Positions 23,586 to 34,960 of a stretch of 64,000 nucleotides of DNA are shown here, piece by piece; position 1 is the stretch's first letter, and every line of letters starts with the position of its first letter. A program made the translations under genes and the position numbers. Origin of the DNA: Cinnamomum chago (lineage: Eukaryota; Streptophyta; Magnoliopsida; Laurales; Lauraceae); assembly GCA_038049695.1 (NCBI GenBank), contig CP142453.1, positions 22,422,001-22,486,000 on the forward strand, written 5' to 3'. The notes beneath the pieces are model-generated. The model was not told the origin of the DNA. It did no database searches and saw nothing but the letters and a program-made list of their open reading frames with translations.

Positions 23586-24030
23586 TAGGGGTGTTCAAGG
23601 GCTGGGCTGAGCAATATTCAAGCCCGGCCCGGATTCGATAAAACATGCCCGAGCCCGGGGCCAAGCCCGACTCTGGCAATAAGTGCCTGGCCCTGGCCCG
23701 AGCCCAGACCACCTGAAATAGAGTAAGCCTAAGCTAGGCCCGACTCTGGCCATAAGTGCCTGGCCAGAGCCCAGCCCACCTAAAATAGAGTAAGCCTGAG
23801 CCAGGGTCTTTTATATTTTGTAAAGAAAATGGAGATTACCGGATTAAGCCTGACTCTGGCCATAGTGCCTGGCCCTTGCGGGGGGCGGGGCCGTGCTTCG
23901 GGCTTTCTGCCACTTAAATAGGCCTAGAGTTTATATCCAATACCAGCCCGCGTATTAAAAGTTAAGGCTCAAGCCAGGCCCAAGCCAGGATAGGCCCGGG
24001 CCGGGCTCGGGCTGGCCCGATTTGTTAGTG
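23586..24030. mobile_element. GC-rich hAT-like remnant
   Basis: Begins TAGGGGTGTTCAAGGGC and is filled with GCCCGAGCCCGG-type words, ending in GGGCCGGGCTCGGGCTGG. This is a common composition for sub-terminal regions of non-autonomous hAT elements. TAGGAGT flanks both sides (23580-23586, 24034-24040). A clear inverted terminal match is missing. Another hAT-like start, TAGGGATGTAAATGG, follows at 24042. Confidence 0.4.
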
Positions 24031-24041
24031 CCGTAGGAGTC

Positions 24042-25150
24042 TAGGGATGTAAATGGTAAATGGGTACCCAATTCTCTAATTATCCGAAAGTTCCAACCTC
24101 TTAAAAATCGGATCTGGATCTTTATTTAGGTCCCGATATGTAAATGGGTCCGAGTCTGATTCTACCTTGGTTCGGACCCATGTACCTGAGACCCGACATA
24201 TTGTCACGATTTTAGAAAATTTTTCCTAAAAATCATATTTTTTAAATATGATTATTTACCTAGACTAGGATCCGAATACAGACTCGTCTCACATATTATT
24301 ATGGTTTTGGTTCAAGATCCAGAATCCGATTCCAAACCAGTTATAGGTTCGAATGTGATTCCACCTCCTCCTTCGTGGATACGGTTGGACCCAGACCGCC
24401 CGAACGGGACCGACCGCTATTGTTACGTGCAGTGGACCCTGACACGGGCATAACACTTTTTTCGATGCCTGCATAAAACACAGGCGTTCTTGACGCTTGC
24501 TTCATTAGTTGGGTTTCGGGCCGAAACTGTTACATAAAAAGCTGGCACCTATCGCCGCAGATGAGCGGCTGTAAATGAACTGCAAGCCCGATACTTGAAT
24601 CATCATCAAGGCACGACACGTTGGAGCTCCGGATTCTTCGGTGCATCGTCGGCAGTGTAATGGCCACGTGGACCGCTGAGATGCGTTCATTTATTCGGTT
24701 GTAGGAGTTGTGTCGGGACGAACGGTCTGTCGTGTCAGGGAAGCAAGCGCGTTTAAAGTAGTGGCAGTCTTGGAATAAGTAGTGAAGAACGTGGGCTGTT
24801 TGATGGTGTTGAGAAGGGGAATGCAAAACACGTGGGTGGTATCTGTTACCGATTTCTGAAAAAAGAACTACACTACTTTTGCGACTTTTCAGCCAGAGGA
24901 GAACGCGACACAGGAAACGGGCGTTTGCTAAAGAGCAGCATACACGTCGGGAGCATGGTTTATTGGGCGTTCCTACTTGTAAGAGATGCCGTCTGGATTT
25001 TGACCTAGATGTACAGAGAGGGTCTTACGAGTGCTTAAATATGAGGTTTTTCTCTTATATTATTTGTGTAGAGTTTTAGATCACAAGAGTGTTTTTCTTT
25101 TAATTAATCTAGAATTTTGAACCAACTTTAAGAATGATTTTAACAGTGGA
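24042..25150. other. Intergenic, CpG-rich in the middle
   Basis: About 24350-25010 has many CG dinucleotides (for example CCGCCCGAACGGGACCGACCGC near 24395), unlike its surroundings. None of the open frames on either strand has a motif I recognise. Confidence 0.4.
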
Positions 25151-25162
25151 CAGATTGAACAC

Positions 25163-25361
25163 GGAAGAGGATCCCCTGTGTGATCCAAACAGGGAAACCC
25201 TGTTTGGACCACCTAAGGGGTGCCACATATGGGGGAGATGTCATATCAATGACATCTCCTCTCCTCTAACTTAAAAAAAAAAAAAAAATCTTGTGATGTG
25301 GATCCCCTTCATTGGTCCAAACAGGGATCCCCTGTTTGGACCAAACAGGGGATCCGAATCC
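25163..25361. mobile_element. Mutator-type MITE with 9 bp target duplication
   Basis: A 199 bp element flanked by the exact direct repeat ATTGAACAC (25154-25162 and 25362-25370). Its termini are inverted repeats about 30 bp long: left GGAAGAGGATCCCCTGTG..., right (reverse) GGATTCGGATCCCCTGTTT.... Both ends also contain an internal CCAAACAGGG/CCCTGTTTGG palindrome and the middle a GATGTCAT/ATGACATC palindrome. The 9 bp duplication and long TIRs fit a MULE-derived MITE. No coding capacity. Confidence 0.85.
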
Positions 25362-25370
25362 ATTGAACAC

Positions 25371-26085
25371 ACGTCATTATGTGAATTATGAAAAACTTAT
25401 CAAACCGTACTTCTTTGATGCATTCATCACCTCATTTCGATTATCCTTTATTTCTATGAAATGGATATTATCCTCTAGCCAAATTATAGCATCATCCCCT
25501 CCAAACTTAAAACAATTATATATAAAAACCATTGGAAAGAATAAGAAAAGTCAAATAAGATGAAGAAAAGTTATAGGAGGTCGACGATATCATCAACTAC
25601 TTGACGATATCATCAACTAGGGTGATTTCTTCAAAAAAAAAAAAAAATGGATGAATAATTATCTCGTCATTTTATGATTTTTCTTAATAAAATAATTTAA
25701 TTAAAGTTTAGGCTCAATTTTTTGTAAAAATCCCTTTTAACTGTATGCCCTTTATATGTCTGTGAAATAAACAATTATTATTAGTTTCATAGAATAATAA
25801 GAATAAATAAATAAAACTTGAAAAAATCATAGGAGATTTGTGCACGAAAAAGGCCCTTGTACTTCTCTTTTACGAGTAAAAGTCCTCCTAATGATTTTGA
25901 CTTTTGTTTGAATGACGATACCTTCAATTGAAACGAGAGATGAAGTAAAAAATGACGGAACAACTTTTACTATTACAAAGAAACTATAAGGGCTTTGGTC
26001 TACCAAATCTAAGGTGATTCCTCTAGTAACCTTTTCCAATCAAAATTATCATCTTTAGGCCGGGTAAATCCCATTAACTCAACTC
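25371..26085. other. Intergenic
   Basis: AT-rich. A 20 bp unit ACGATATCATCAACTA is directly repeated at about 25583 and 25603. No gene seen. Confidence 0.45.
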
Positions 26086-26102
26086 AAGTAAGTTAAAGTT
26101 CA

Positions 26103-26279
26103 AACCCCAAGGGGTAGCTTAGTTGGCCTAGGACCACGGTTTGCTCCCGGAGGTTGTGGGTTCGAAACTCTGCTACCACACTAGGGCTACAGGGGATTTA
26201 CTCGGCTTCCCTCTGGGCCAGGAGGGATTAGTCCAGCCCAAAGGGTTGGGAACCCTCCGACAGCAAAAAAAAAAAAAAA
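26103..26279 (+). mobile_element. tRNA-derived SINE with 17 bp target duplication
   Basis: Starts AACCCCAAGGGGTAGC, has a polymerase III A box (TAGCTTAGTTGG) and B box (GGTTCGAAACTC) and ends in poly-A. It is flanked by the perfect direct repeat AAGTAAGTTAAAGTTCA (26086-26102 and 26280-26296), so it is a young insertion. Same family at 62786, 56689 (minus), 48427, 58539 and a fragment at 36412 (minus). Confidence 0.93.
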
Positions 26280-26296
26280 AAGTAAGTTAAAGTTCA

Positions 26297-28928
26297 CTCA
26301 AATGCATCATCACCAAAGGAAGTATGGGATTGGAAAGACATGGATGCAGGTTATGAAATATATATAATATATTTAGGGCCTGTTCATTTGCTATAATTCT
26401 AAGAAATTTTGTTTGCAGAATTATTGAATTTTCAGATAATGTGGAATTCCTGAATCATCTTTTGGACTTGAGCATTCATGAATTCCACCAAGATATAAAG
26501 ATGATGAAATTCCTAAATTCTTAAATGCCAATTGATACATTTCATGTTCTGAAATTCATAAGTTTTTATAAAAAAAACAAGTTCTTTTTATCCATGAAAT
26601 CAAGCGCTAAGATAATTGTCTTGGGGCTGATTGTTAGCATGCCCTTATTCATGAAAAGATCTTTTTATACATCCTAAATTCCTAATTTCAATGATAAGTA
26701 TGCTTCCAACCCGCTAGACCATGTATGTATGAGCATCACCGAAAATCTTATCTTACTCCAAGATATTATGCTGTGCAGCCATCACTTGCACGGCTCGAAT
26801 ACTTGTTTCCAACGCGGAAGCAGGTGCTTTGGTGGGGGGTAATGCGGCATTTCCTGTTTATAATCCGAGTGGTGTAGTTCAAGCGAAATGGCGTGATACT
26901 ACGCAAATCTGAATGAACGGGAAATGCGATAACGATGGCGCGGCGCAAACCGCGTCGGCATGATTTTCCCGCGGTTTCTTTGCAGGTAGTACAAACAAAA
27001 AGGAGAAAGCGCGGCATTCTCGGATTGGCGAAGGAATCCTTCTTTCTTTGTTTTTCTTCGAGCGTGGGCTCCAGCGCTGGTGGGTGGGACCCATCCTTTC
27101 TCAAACACGTTTGCGGGCTGAATAGGTCATTAAGTCATAACAAACACAGCAAGGACCAAACTTCTTTTAAAAAGAAAATTGGGAGGCAACCTAATTGAGA
27201 CTCGAACTAACTTTAATCTGATCACTTGCAAGAAATATAATTTGATTCTTATTTATTTTTTCAATCTTTTTTATGTTTAAAATATGATTAATTTGATGGT
27301 AAGCACAACTCTAGTATAGTGAGAATTTACCGGAGGCCTATTTGTTCCATTGAATTTGTAGAAATGTTGATGCTCTTATTTTGTGAAGTGGTTAAAAAAT
27401 AAAGAGACAAATTTGAATATAAGAAAATGACCATATCTCCATTAATGAACAAATAAATAAATCAAGAGAATATGGAGATGAATTCTCAATCATCGCCCCT
27501 ATTAATTTTAATTTTAGGAAAATTAGATTTCATCCATGTACATCTTTGCCCTGCATCATTTACTTTACAGTCTGATGGAACCCATTCAGGCATGAATTCC
27601 TATATATTTAATTTTTATGTGAAAAAAGGTTCTTAGGGCTCCTCTTAGACAAGATTCTCATTTATTTTGAATTTCTATCTTGTCTATGTTAGGGACACTA
27701 TATTAGTTTTTTTTTTTTTTTCTGCTGTACGGTCACAATTAGTTGTCGAGTCTCATGCTTAATGATCAAAATAGAAAAACTTACTCAAAAAGCTCTTTGT
27801 ATTGCTTCATTTTTATGATATCACAAAACTTTTATTGAATTACGCAATATCACATAAAACTGCACTTTTTTCTTTGTATTTCAATGTCCGTTTTCAATAA
27901 TCCAATGAAGTTTTGTGATACTGCAAAAATAGAGCCATTTGGAGAACATCTAGGAAAATATTTCTAGTCTCCAGTGTAAAAGTTGATGAATAATAGTGAC
28001 CGTATAGGAAAAGGCTCTTCCATTATAATATATTAAAGCCAAGATTGACTGTGGGTTATGATTTTGACAATCATTTAGTTTTTCTTTTCAAATATTTTCA
28101 ATTCTCTCCCCACTTTAGTTATCAAATGCAAAGTAAACTTACTACTTTATTTGTTTATCGAAACCATGTCTACTCCTAACTTTTCAAACATCCAACTTTT
28201 CATTTATTGGATAACCCCCTTTCTACCGAGACTCTACCATTTTTTTTTTTTACACTAATTCTCCTCTTTCTTTTTATGTCACTGGCTATTAGATGTCTTT
28301 TTTGGTAACCAAACAAAGGAGGCTAGAACCCAAGTGAGAACCCGCACACACACAAAAAGACAGTCTATATGAGTGGAAAATGAGTCTACATATGCGGGAA
28401 GAAAATTCATATAATTGAGAAGGAACCCACACACGTGAAAAGATGTGGCATGATATGAACTGTGACAGTCACGTTAGAATCGTTTTTCCTTTTCACTTGG
28501 GTAAGGAGCTCTTAGATTACTTAAATAGGCCCCGTCATAAATCACCCAACAGTAATTCACAAATCCCACCAAACGAACGATCATGTCCTAATTAAAGATG
28601 CAATCAAACATGACATTGATTTGAACCCTTTAAATTTTAGTTGCGAGCCACACATGTATGAATTTAAAGATGGATTCAAAGACTCTCTAATAATCCTGTC
28701 GTTTTAGGACCCGATTGTACGAACCAACCGCACTGCTCAAGTATCGGCTCCCTGCATTCAAATTTCAAACCCATGTGAACTCCGCACGTTACACGGAACC
28801 GTCTTTTAATAATCCCGTTAACTTATCATCTTTACTTATTTTTCTCGTTTTATTCGTAAGACCTTCCACACGCTTCCTTCTCTCAGACAAAAAAAAAACA
28901 AATAAATAAACAAACCATTAAAAAAAAT
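26297..28928. other. Intergenic upstream of JAZ gene
   Basis: Holds a CpG-rich block at about 26790-27110 (CGCGGCGCAAACCGCG near 26939) with no recognised product. MITE-like sequence of the CCTRTTTGTTC type lies at 26374-26530 and 27335-27660. One copy of a dispersed repeat (about 28308-28440) is also found at 53645-53790 and, inverted, at 34840-34930. No gene is supported. Confidence 0.4.
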
Positions 28929-28934
28929 CACGTG
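28929..28934 (+). promoter_or_regulatory. G-box CACGTG upstream of JAZ
   Basis: Perfect CACGTG 227 bp before the JAZ start codon. MYC2-type bHLH factors bind this core, and JAZ genes are known direct MYC2 targets in the jasmonate feedback loop; that this copy is used is inference. Another CACGTG lies at 28432-28437. Confidence 0.55.
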
Positions 28935-29005
28935 CTTAAAATTGTGGACATGAGAAGAGAAAGTAGTCTATGCCGTCTGGCGTACAACCAGACAGGTGTT
29001 GTGTG

Positions 29006-29012
29006 TATAAAA
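29006..29012 (+). promoter_or_regulatory. Putative JAZ TATA box
   Basis: TATAAAA about 150 bp upstream of the JAZ ATG and about 75 bp downstream of the G-box. Confidence 0.55.
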
Positions 29013-29160
29013 CCGGAAACTACCCTCCATATCTATTGCACCGTCACTGACAAATACCATACAGACACAGAAAGAGACGCAGCTGTTAAGAAAGAAATTG
29101 CAAAAGGAGGTGAGGAGAGAGAGCTGTGATTTGTGGAGGACCTCGTTTCGCCGGAGAAAG

Positions 29161-31213
29161 ATGTCGATTTCGCCGAGTTTTTCAGAAACCGGGAGGTTTT
29201 CCGGCAGGAGAATGCCGGAAAAGTCGAATTTCTCGCATACCTGCAGCCTCTTGAGCCAGTACCTGAAGGAGAAGGGGACGTTTGGAGATCTGAGCCTGGG
29301 AATGACTTGTAATCCCCAAGGGAAAGGTATTGTCCTCTCTTTCTCCTCTCATCGATGGAAGTCTGTGGTTTTTTGACATTTTCTCGAGAAGGATTTGTGT
29401 AGATCTTGCCTTGTTAAGCCAGATGCTTTGTTTTCTTGTGGAACTCATCTTAGATTTTACCGTCAATGTGTGCTTTCTTGAGAAAATCAGAGATTTTGAG
29501 GTTTTTCTCAGACAAATTCGTTTTTCTTTGCTGAAGATTTCAGCAGATCTTACCTTGTTCTGTTGGATTTTGGGCGGAATGCGTGTTTTCTTGTGAGATT
29601 TGAAAGTTTCTCAAGCTGATTCTGATTCCCCCCCCCTCAAAAATGCTTAGATCTTAGAATTTCCAAACAAACACCCTAAATCCAGAAAATGCCATCTTCC
29701 TTGGAAATCAAAACACGAACTTGTTGACGAAATCCGTTTGTTTGTTTTCATTTCATCCGTTATCTTATTTCACACTCGTAGATCTGCAAATTAATCACTT
29801 TATCAGATTTTGTTGTAGGCTTGTAGCAGATCTGATGACAAGTTTTTGCCCAATTTTCAGGTAAATCTGAGATGATTCCTCCAACAACTATGAATTTATT
29901 TCCAAAGATTGAAGTATCGAGAGAGATTCCCGAAAGAAAGGATAACGGCTCGGATCAAACCATCAAATCCATGGACTTTTTTCCGCCTCGTGCCGGTTTC
30001 ATGCCGTCCGTTACCATGGAACATGCCCAAAAGATCGCCGATTTGAGGTACGGCACCGAAACTCCCGTTTTCACTCCCGAAAATACCCGTCATGAGTGGT
30101 CTTCTTTGGCCGGGTTAGGCCCAACCCGGTTTACATACATTGGGAGGGGTTTGGGTTGACCCGAGGCCTGGCCTGACCTTTTAAAGCCTGTGTGTGCGCG
30201 CTGAATATGGTCTATTTCATGAATACAATACGTATGTGAAAATGTGAATTTTCGTACGTAACGTGGACTCTAGTTTTTTGACTCATGTATCTGTTATTAA
30301 TTTTGCAGCGCTAAGCCTAAACCAGCGAATGAGCCTCAAAGCTCCCAAATGACGATTTTCTATGGCGGGAAAGTACTGGTTTTCAACGATTTCCCGGCCG
30401 ACAGAGCCAAGGAAATCATGCTTCTGGTAGAGAAAAACATGCTGCCAAATTCCACACCTGCTTCAGCTTCCAGCAACGACTGCGGAAATGTGTTTCCTGG
30501 GAAATCCGCTTTCCCTTCAACCTCAGGCAACAATCCAACCACCGACCGTCTTCAACGGCCTCCACAAGCAGATGTTTCTGGTAAAATTCCTTTTCTTACT
30601 ACACAATCCATGTAAAATCTTTTCCCATTTTTATTCTTTTCTTCTCATGTCAGAGACGTGTGACTGAAACAGAAACTAACCACTTTTTCTGGGTTTGCTT
30701 CAAACAGATCTGCCGATTGCTAGAAAAGCTTCACTCCACCGGTTTTTGGAGAAGAGAAAGGGCCGGTAGGATTCTCTTTTCCTCAGAAAAAAATTCTCTT
30801 CTTTCTTTGGAAACTGGATGCAGTAGACCAGAGCCCCTCTTTCTACAGTTCACTGGGGTCCATCAGATGATCCCAGCCATTAGATCTGTATAAAAGAGCA
30901 TCATCAAATTCAACACGTGTTCAGTGACTAGTGTAGCTTTTAGATGCCGTCCTGATTCATCTGTCTCTCACTAACGTGCGCCTGTAGTGGAGTGAGGGCT
31001 CTACCATTGTCCCAAACCTATTGTCTATTGTCTAGTCTGCATCAGTTTTGAAATTTGGGCTTGTACTGAATGTGGGTCGCAATTTTTTTTTGGTTTTTCA
31101 GGATCAGTGCAAAAGCTCCATACCAAGTGAACGTGGGCTCCTCATCTCATGCAGACGACAGAGTTAGAGAAGAAAGCAAGGCCTGGCTGGCCTTGGCTTC
31201 AATGACTGATTGA
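29161..31213 (+). CDS. TIFY10: JAZ / TIFY10-type jasmonate-ZIM repressor
   Basis: Exons: 29161-29326, 29861-30047, 30309-30580, 30708-30765, 31102-31213; all GT-AG, 795 nt, 264 aa. An N-terminal [16 protein letters not shown] block (about 24-39) is characteristic of JAZ1/2-type proteins. The ZIM domain begins [20 protein letters not shown] (from 132), which mediates JAZ dimerisation and NINJA binding. The Jas motif has the [19 protein letters not shown] core (210-228) followed by ISAKAPYQV, giving the LPIAR degron for COI1 and the PY nuclear signal. JAZ proteins repress MYC2-class factors in the nucleus until jasmonoyl-isoleucine triggers COI1-dependent degradation. No LxLxL EAR motif is seen, so NINJA would recruit TOPLESS. 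The Jas motif is split by an intron after the Arg-228 codon's second base. A start at 29161 is supported by the family-typical N-terminus. Confidence 0.95.
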
Positions 31214-32568
31214 GCTTCTTTTTTCTTATAATGCTTGCTCTAACTGTAATTGGCATATATTTAGATTGTAGATCGTCAGACCATTAGCAGCATCTATGGT
31301 CTGAGCCATTACTTTTTGGCTCGGATGATCTCAACTTACCTATACAATTGAAACTGTCAAGTTTAGACCACCCTAGTAGCTACATGGGTTAGTATTTATT
31401 TTCATGCAATCAACATCTAAATGTTATACTATATTACATTAATGATATTCAATTTTTTTTTATATTTTTATCTCTTTTACTTGTATTGTGTTTTGAGATA
31501 ATGCCGTGCCGTGATTATTGACCATCATTCATGAAGCAAGTTGTGTTATTAAATAAGGAAGAAAGTTGTGTTTCCTAAATAAGAAAGTTGAGATATCTAT
31601 ATTGAATGGATTCGGTTGGGATATGGCGGTAGGAAGCACGTGGTATATAATTTGGAAAGAGCATCTGTTGACCATCATTGTAATTGTGGACCACTTGATT
31701 CTGATTTACTGATGTATATGAGTGTGAATGGTTCAGTTGATTTTTCTTCTTTGTACTACAAGGGATGTCATCTTGATCACGAGGACTTTGTGGAAAATGA
31801 TCCAATGATTACGGATAAAGTTTATTTTTTTTTGGCGTGTTTGAATGAATGGTGAATTTGTCTGTAAGGAGGTGAAGTATCAAATTAAAAAAAAATAAAA
31901 TATAAAGGGTTATTATGATGTTTTGTTATTAATTGTTTGTTATGGAGTTTTTTTTTAACTTTTTATATAAAGAAGTAGAGTCCTTTTGTCATTGAGTGAA
32001 GAAATGATGTTTTTTTTTTTTTCACTTTTTAGAGAATTTTGAAATTATATACTTTTAATATAATCCTATTTGGATTCACTTCACTTATAATTTAACTAGG
32101 TAATTGTCAAACTTTTAACTCAACTAGGTAATTGCCAAATACGGTAAGATGTAAAGGGATTTTAGCAGCAAAAGGGCAGAAGTTAAAAGAAATTTAAAAT
32201 TTTAGTGATGTAGCATCAAAACTGCATTTTGCTTGAGAATATGAGGATGTTCAGGGATCAATTCTTGGGCAGGAAGTTTCAAAAAGTTTAAAATAGTCAC
32301 TTCAATATTTGAAGAAAGTAGAAAATAAATAAATAAAAAGGTTTTTAACTGTCATGTAAATGAGTTGCCTACGTAGTTATCTTGCATTGCCGACAAAGTT
32401 TAAAGAATTGAATCCTTTGCAATCAATTCGCCGGGAGATTCATCCAAGGAATGATTTCAATTTATAAAACCTAATAATAATTTAAATATATAGAGGAACC
32501 TTTATCTCTAGCCATTCCTAACAAAATCTATATACCTATATAATGTAGGGGGTTCTATTTTCTCTAAA
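31214..32568. other. JAZ downstream region and MITE
   Basis: The JAZ 3' UTR should occupy the first few hundred bases. At about 31838-32110 a MITE-like copy of the 18.4/49.5 kb family begins GGCGTGTTTGAATGAATGG. An open frame at 31616-31855 gives a product I do not recognise and partly overlaps that MITE. Confidence 0.45.
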
Positions 32569-32990
32569 TAAGTCCTCCTATTTTCTTAAACACTTGAAAT
32601 CCTCATTCAGCCCCTTTCACCATCACCTACAAGTTGATACTCATTTAACTATTATTAACCATTGCAGGATTAAAATTAGAAAAAGTCTGGACGGCGACCG
32701 ATTCCCAGCCCGGTCCCTAAGTCCTCCTATTTTCTTAAACACTTGAAATCCTCATTCAGCCCCTTTCACCATCACCTACAAGTTGATACTCATTTAACTA
32801 TTATTAACCATTGCAGGATTAAAATTAGAAAAAGTCTGGACGGTCCGACTCTGTCCGGGCTGGGAATCGGACCCCAGAGTCGGGCCGTCCAGCAGGGCTC
32901 TTAAAATTATGAAGAAAATGACAACTTAAAAAATTATAACCATTGCAGGATTAAAATTATGAAGAAAATGACAACTTAAAAAATCATTGA
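32569..32990. repeat. Complex local duplication around a 57 bp foldback
   Basis: A ~126 bp segment (32569-32694) is repeated at 32718-32843 with a 149 bp step. Copy 2 runs into a foldback (32836-32892): CTGGACGG..CCGACTCTG at the left pairs with CAGAGTCGG.CCGTCCAG at the right. After copy 1 comes CCGATTCCCAGCCCGG, the reverse complement of the foldback's loop. A further ~30 bp direct repeat (TTAAAATTATGAAGAAAATG at about 32901 and 32950) follows. The pattern suggests replication template switching at a hairpin. Confidence 0.75.
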
Positions 32991-34260
32991 ACTTGAGGAC
33001 CATATATCATAAGTTTAGGATGACCTCATCGATAGAGCTGCTACATTAACATTGTAGATTGAGGGACCGCCACATGGCAGATTGAGGTCTTGATCTCCTT
33101 TTAATTTTACTCGGGATAGTGAATAGCGTAGCCATGGATACAAGCCATATTACAATTATTTGGTTTAAGCGTGACCCAATGACCACATGCCCATGAGGAT
33201 TTCCCACTTAAGACGACCACTCTAAAAGTGAGTTTAGTAGAATGTGTGCTAGTCCAATAAATCAATGCACAATTAATAAATTAAATAGGATAGAACTATC
33301 AAAACTATCTACCAAATAATCACCACGAGAAGGGGGACATAATCCTTTACATGAAAGCCCTATCCAGGGAGAAAAACCACGATATGAAACTGAGAACTAT
33401 TGAACAGTTACATTGCATACTCACAATTACCTTTCCTAGTCCGTACGTCGACATAAAGACTGTAATTTTATTGCACAATTTCTCCTGTTGCCACGACTTT
33501 CCCGCCATGCACTGTTCCCTGTAGTTGATCCAACAGCACCTTGTCAATCAAGATGAACAATTTTCTATAAGAGAGTAGAAGCAGCAAACCTTGTAGAGCA
33601 GATTCTGAGCACAACCTCTCAATGGCTCTAATAAACAAGAAATCTTTCTTAGGGTTTTTTCACCTCAGATCAAAGAGAAAAATTACTTCTTGTCGTACTT
33701 AGGGTTGAGAGCAACACCCTTTATATAGCCCCAAATTCGTGCATCAATATCATAACACAAATAAGACTCAAAGTGGGAAATCCTAGTCTTAATAAGAAAT
33801 AATTCCGCCGCCCCAGTTTTGGAAATTTCCTGTTATCCGGGTAAGTCCCCGTCACTCGAAATTATTCTCTGTTAGCATTGTTAACTAGGACTTGACAAAC
33901 ATCCGATCTATCCGACCTTTGTTCGATCAATCGGGTCTTGTGAGTTCACCAAGATTGCTTCAGTCTGTCTTCCTTTCTTCACTTTAGTTTTTTCGGTGAT
34001 AAAACCACATCCATTCTAAAATAAATAGAAAATAAAACTCAATGGACCTAGAGTTTTGTTCAACACATAAATTAGTCAACATAATAAAATCCTAACAAAC
34101 TCCCTTGGTATGACCACATGCCCATGAGGATTCTCCACTTCAGATGACCAACTCATTTGAGGACCTATATATTGGTAAGTCTTTTTAAGGAGACATCATT
34201 GATGTTTAAGGAAATTTGCTAACCTAATAGACCAATGCACTAATTATCCCATTGAGATCA
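32991..34260. repeat. Possible solo LTR region with flanking direct repeats
   Basis: GACCACATGCCCATGAGGATT occurs at about 33179 and 34109, each followed by similar sequence (a CCAATGCACTAATTA-like word). Between them, 33300-34100 has an LTR-like character, for example ACCCTTTATATAGCCCC near 33710. I could not find matching TG...CA ends or coding sequence, so a decayed solo LTR or a segment duplication are both possible. Confidence 0.35.
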
Positions 34261-34950
34261 CGTAGAAAGGCTGTAGTGGAGGAGTGTAGTAAATCCCTAA
34301 TCAAAGATGGCTGTTTAAATTAGGCGAACGCAATGGATTTAGGTACGCATTTAATTTCATGTTTATATCGTGTTATTCAAATCAATCTCAAATATATACA
34401 ATGTGGATCCAATTAAGTTTATGTTAGTTTCAAACTAACAAGCTTAAGCATCAACACTGTGGCCATCTCATGGATGATTATGACTTGTGAAAGAAAGGTG
34501 TGAAAATAAGAAAAGGTTAAACAGAGTCCAACAGGTGATGAGTGGTAACTAAAAAACTTAGTTTACACTCACAGTGCATCTGATTTTATGTGGTCATTAT
34601 TCAATGCATGAAAAACCCACAGCAGGGGATCACCCTTATTATTCCAATCATCCTAAGCTTTTATTTAATGATTGGAAAAGCCTTTGTTTTATATCTTCAG
34701 GTTCAGTGGGATTCATCCATTGGTGGATTCAACAATTTCTCTTTTTCGCCAATAATGCGCTTGAGACACCATCAACATTCCAATATTCTGTTGAGAACGG
34801 CCACTCACCAATGAGATAACTGACTGCAGTTATCACCTGACCGGCGAGGGTTCGAAACTCGAGTATGCTGTTTTTTTCCACTTGTATAGGCTTTCTTCCC
34901 GCTTGTGAATGCCTACTCTTGAGCCCCACATTCAATTAGTCATATGTGTT
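34261..34950. other. Intergenic with inverted copy of a dispersed repeat
   Basis: About 34840-34930 contains a GGTTCGAAACTCGAGTATGC stretch whose reverse complement matches the repeat at 53730-53800. No gene seen. Confidence 0.4.
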
Positions 34951-34960
34951 GAATTTTTAA

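Noticed and set aside
30048..30159. Extension of JAZ exon 2 past AG|GTACGG.
   Set aside because: Using this donor restores phase with the TIFY exon; the extended frame has no family similarity and ends at a stop before exon 3.
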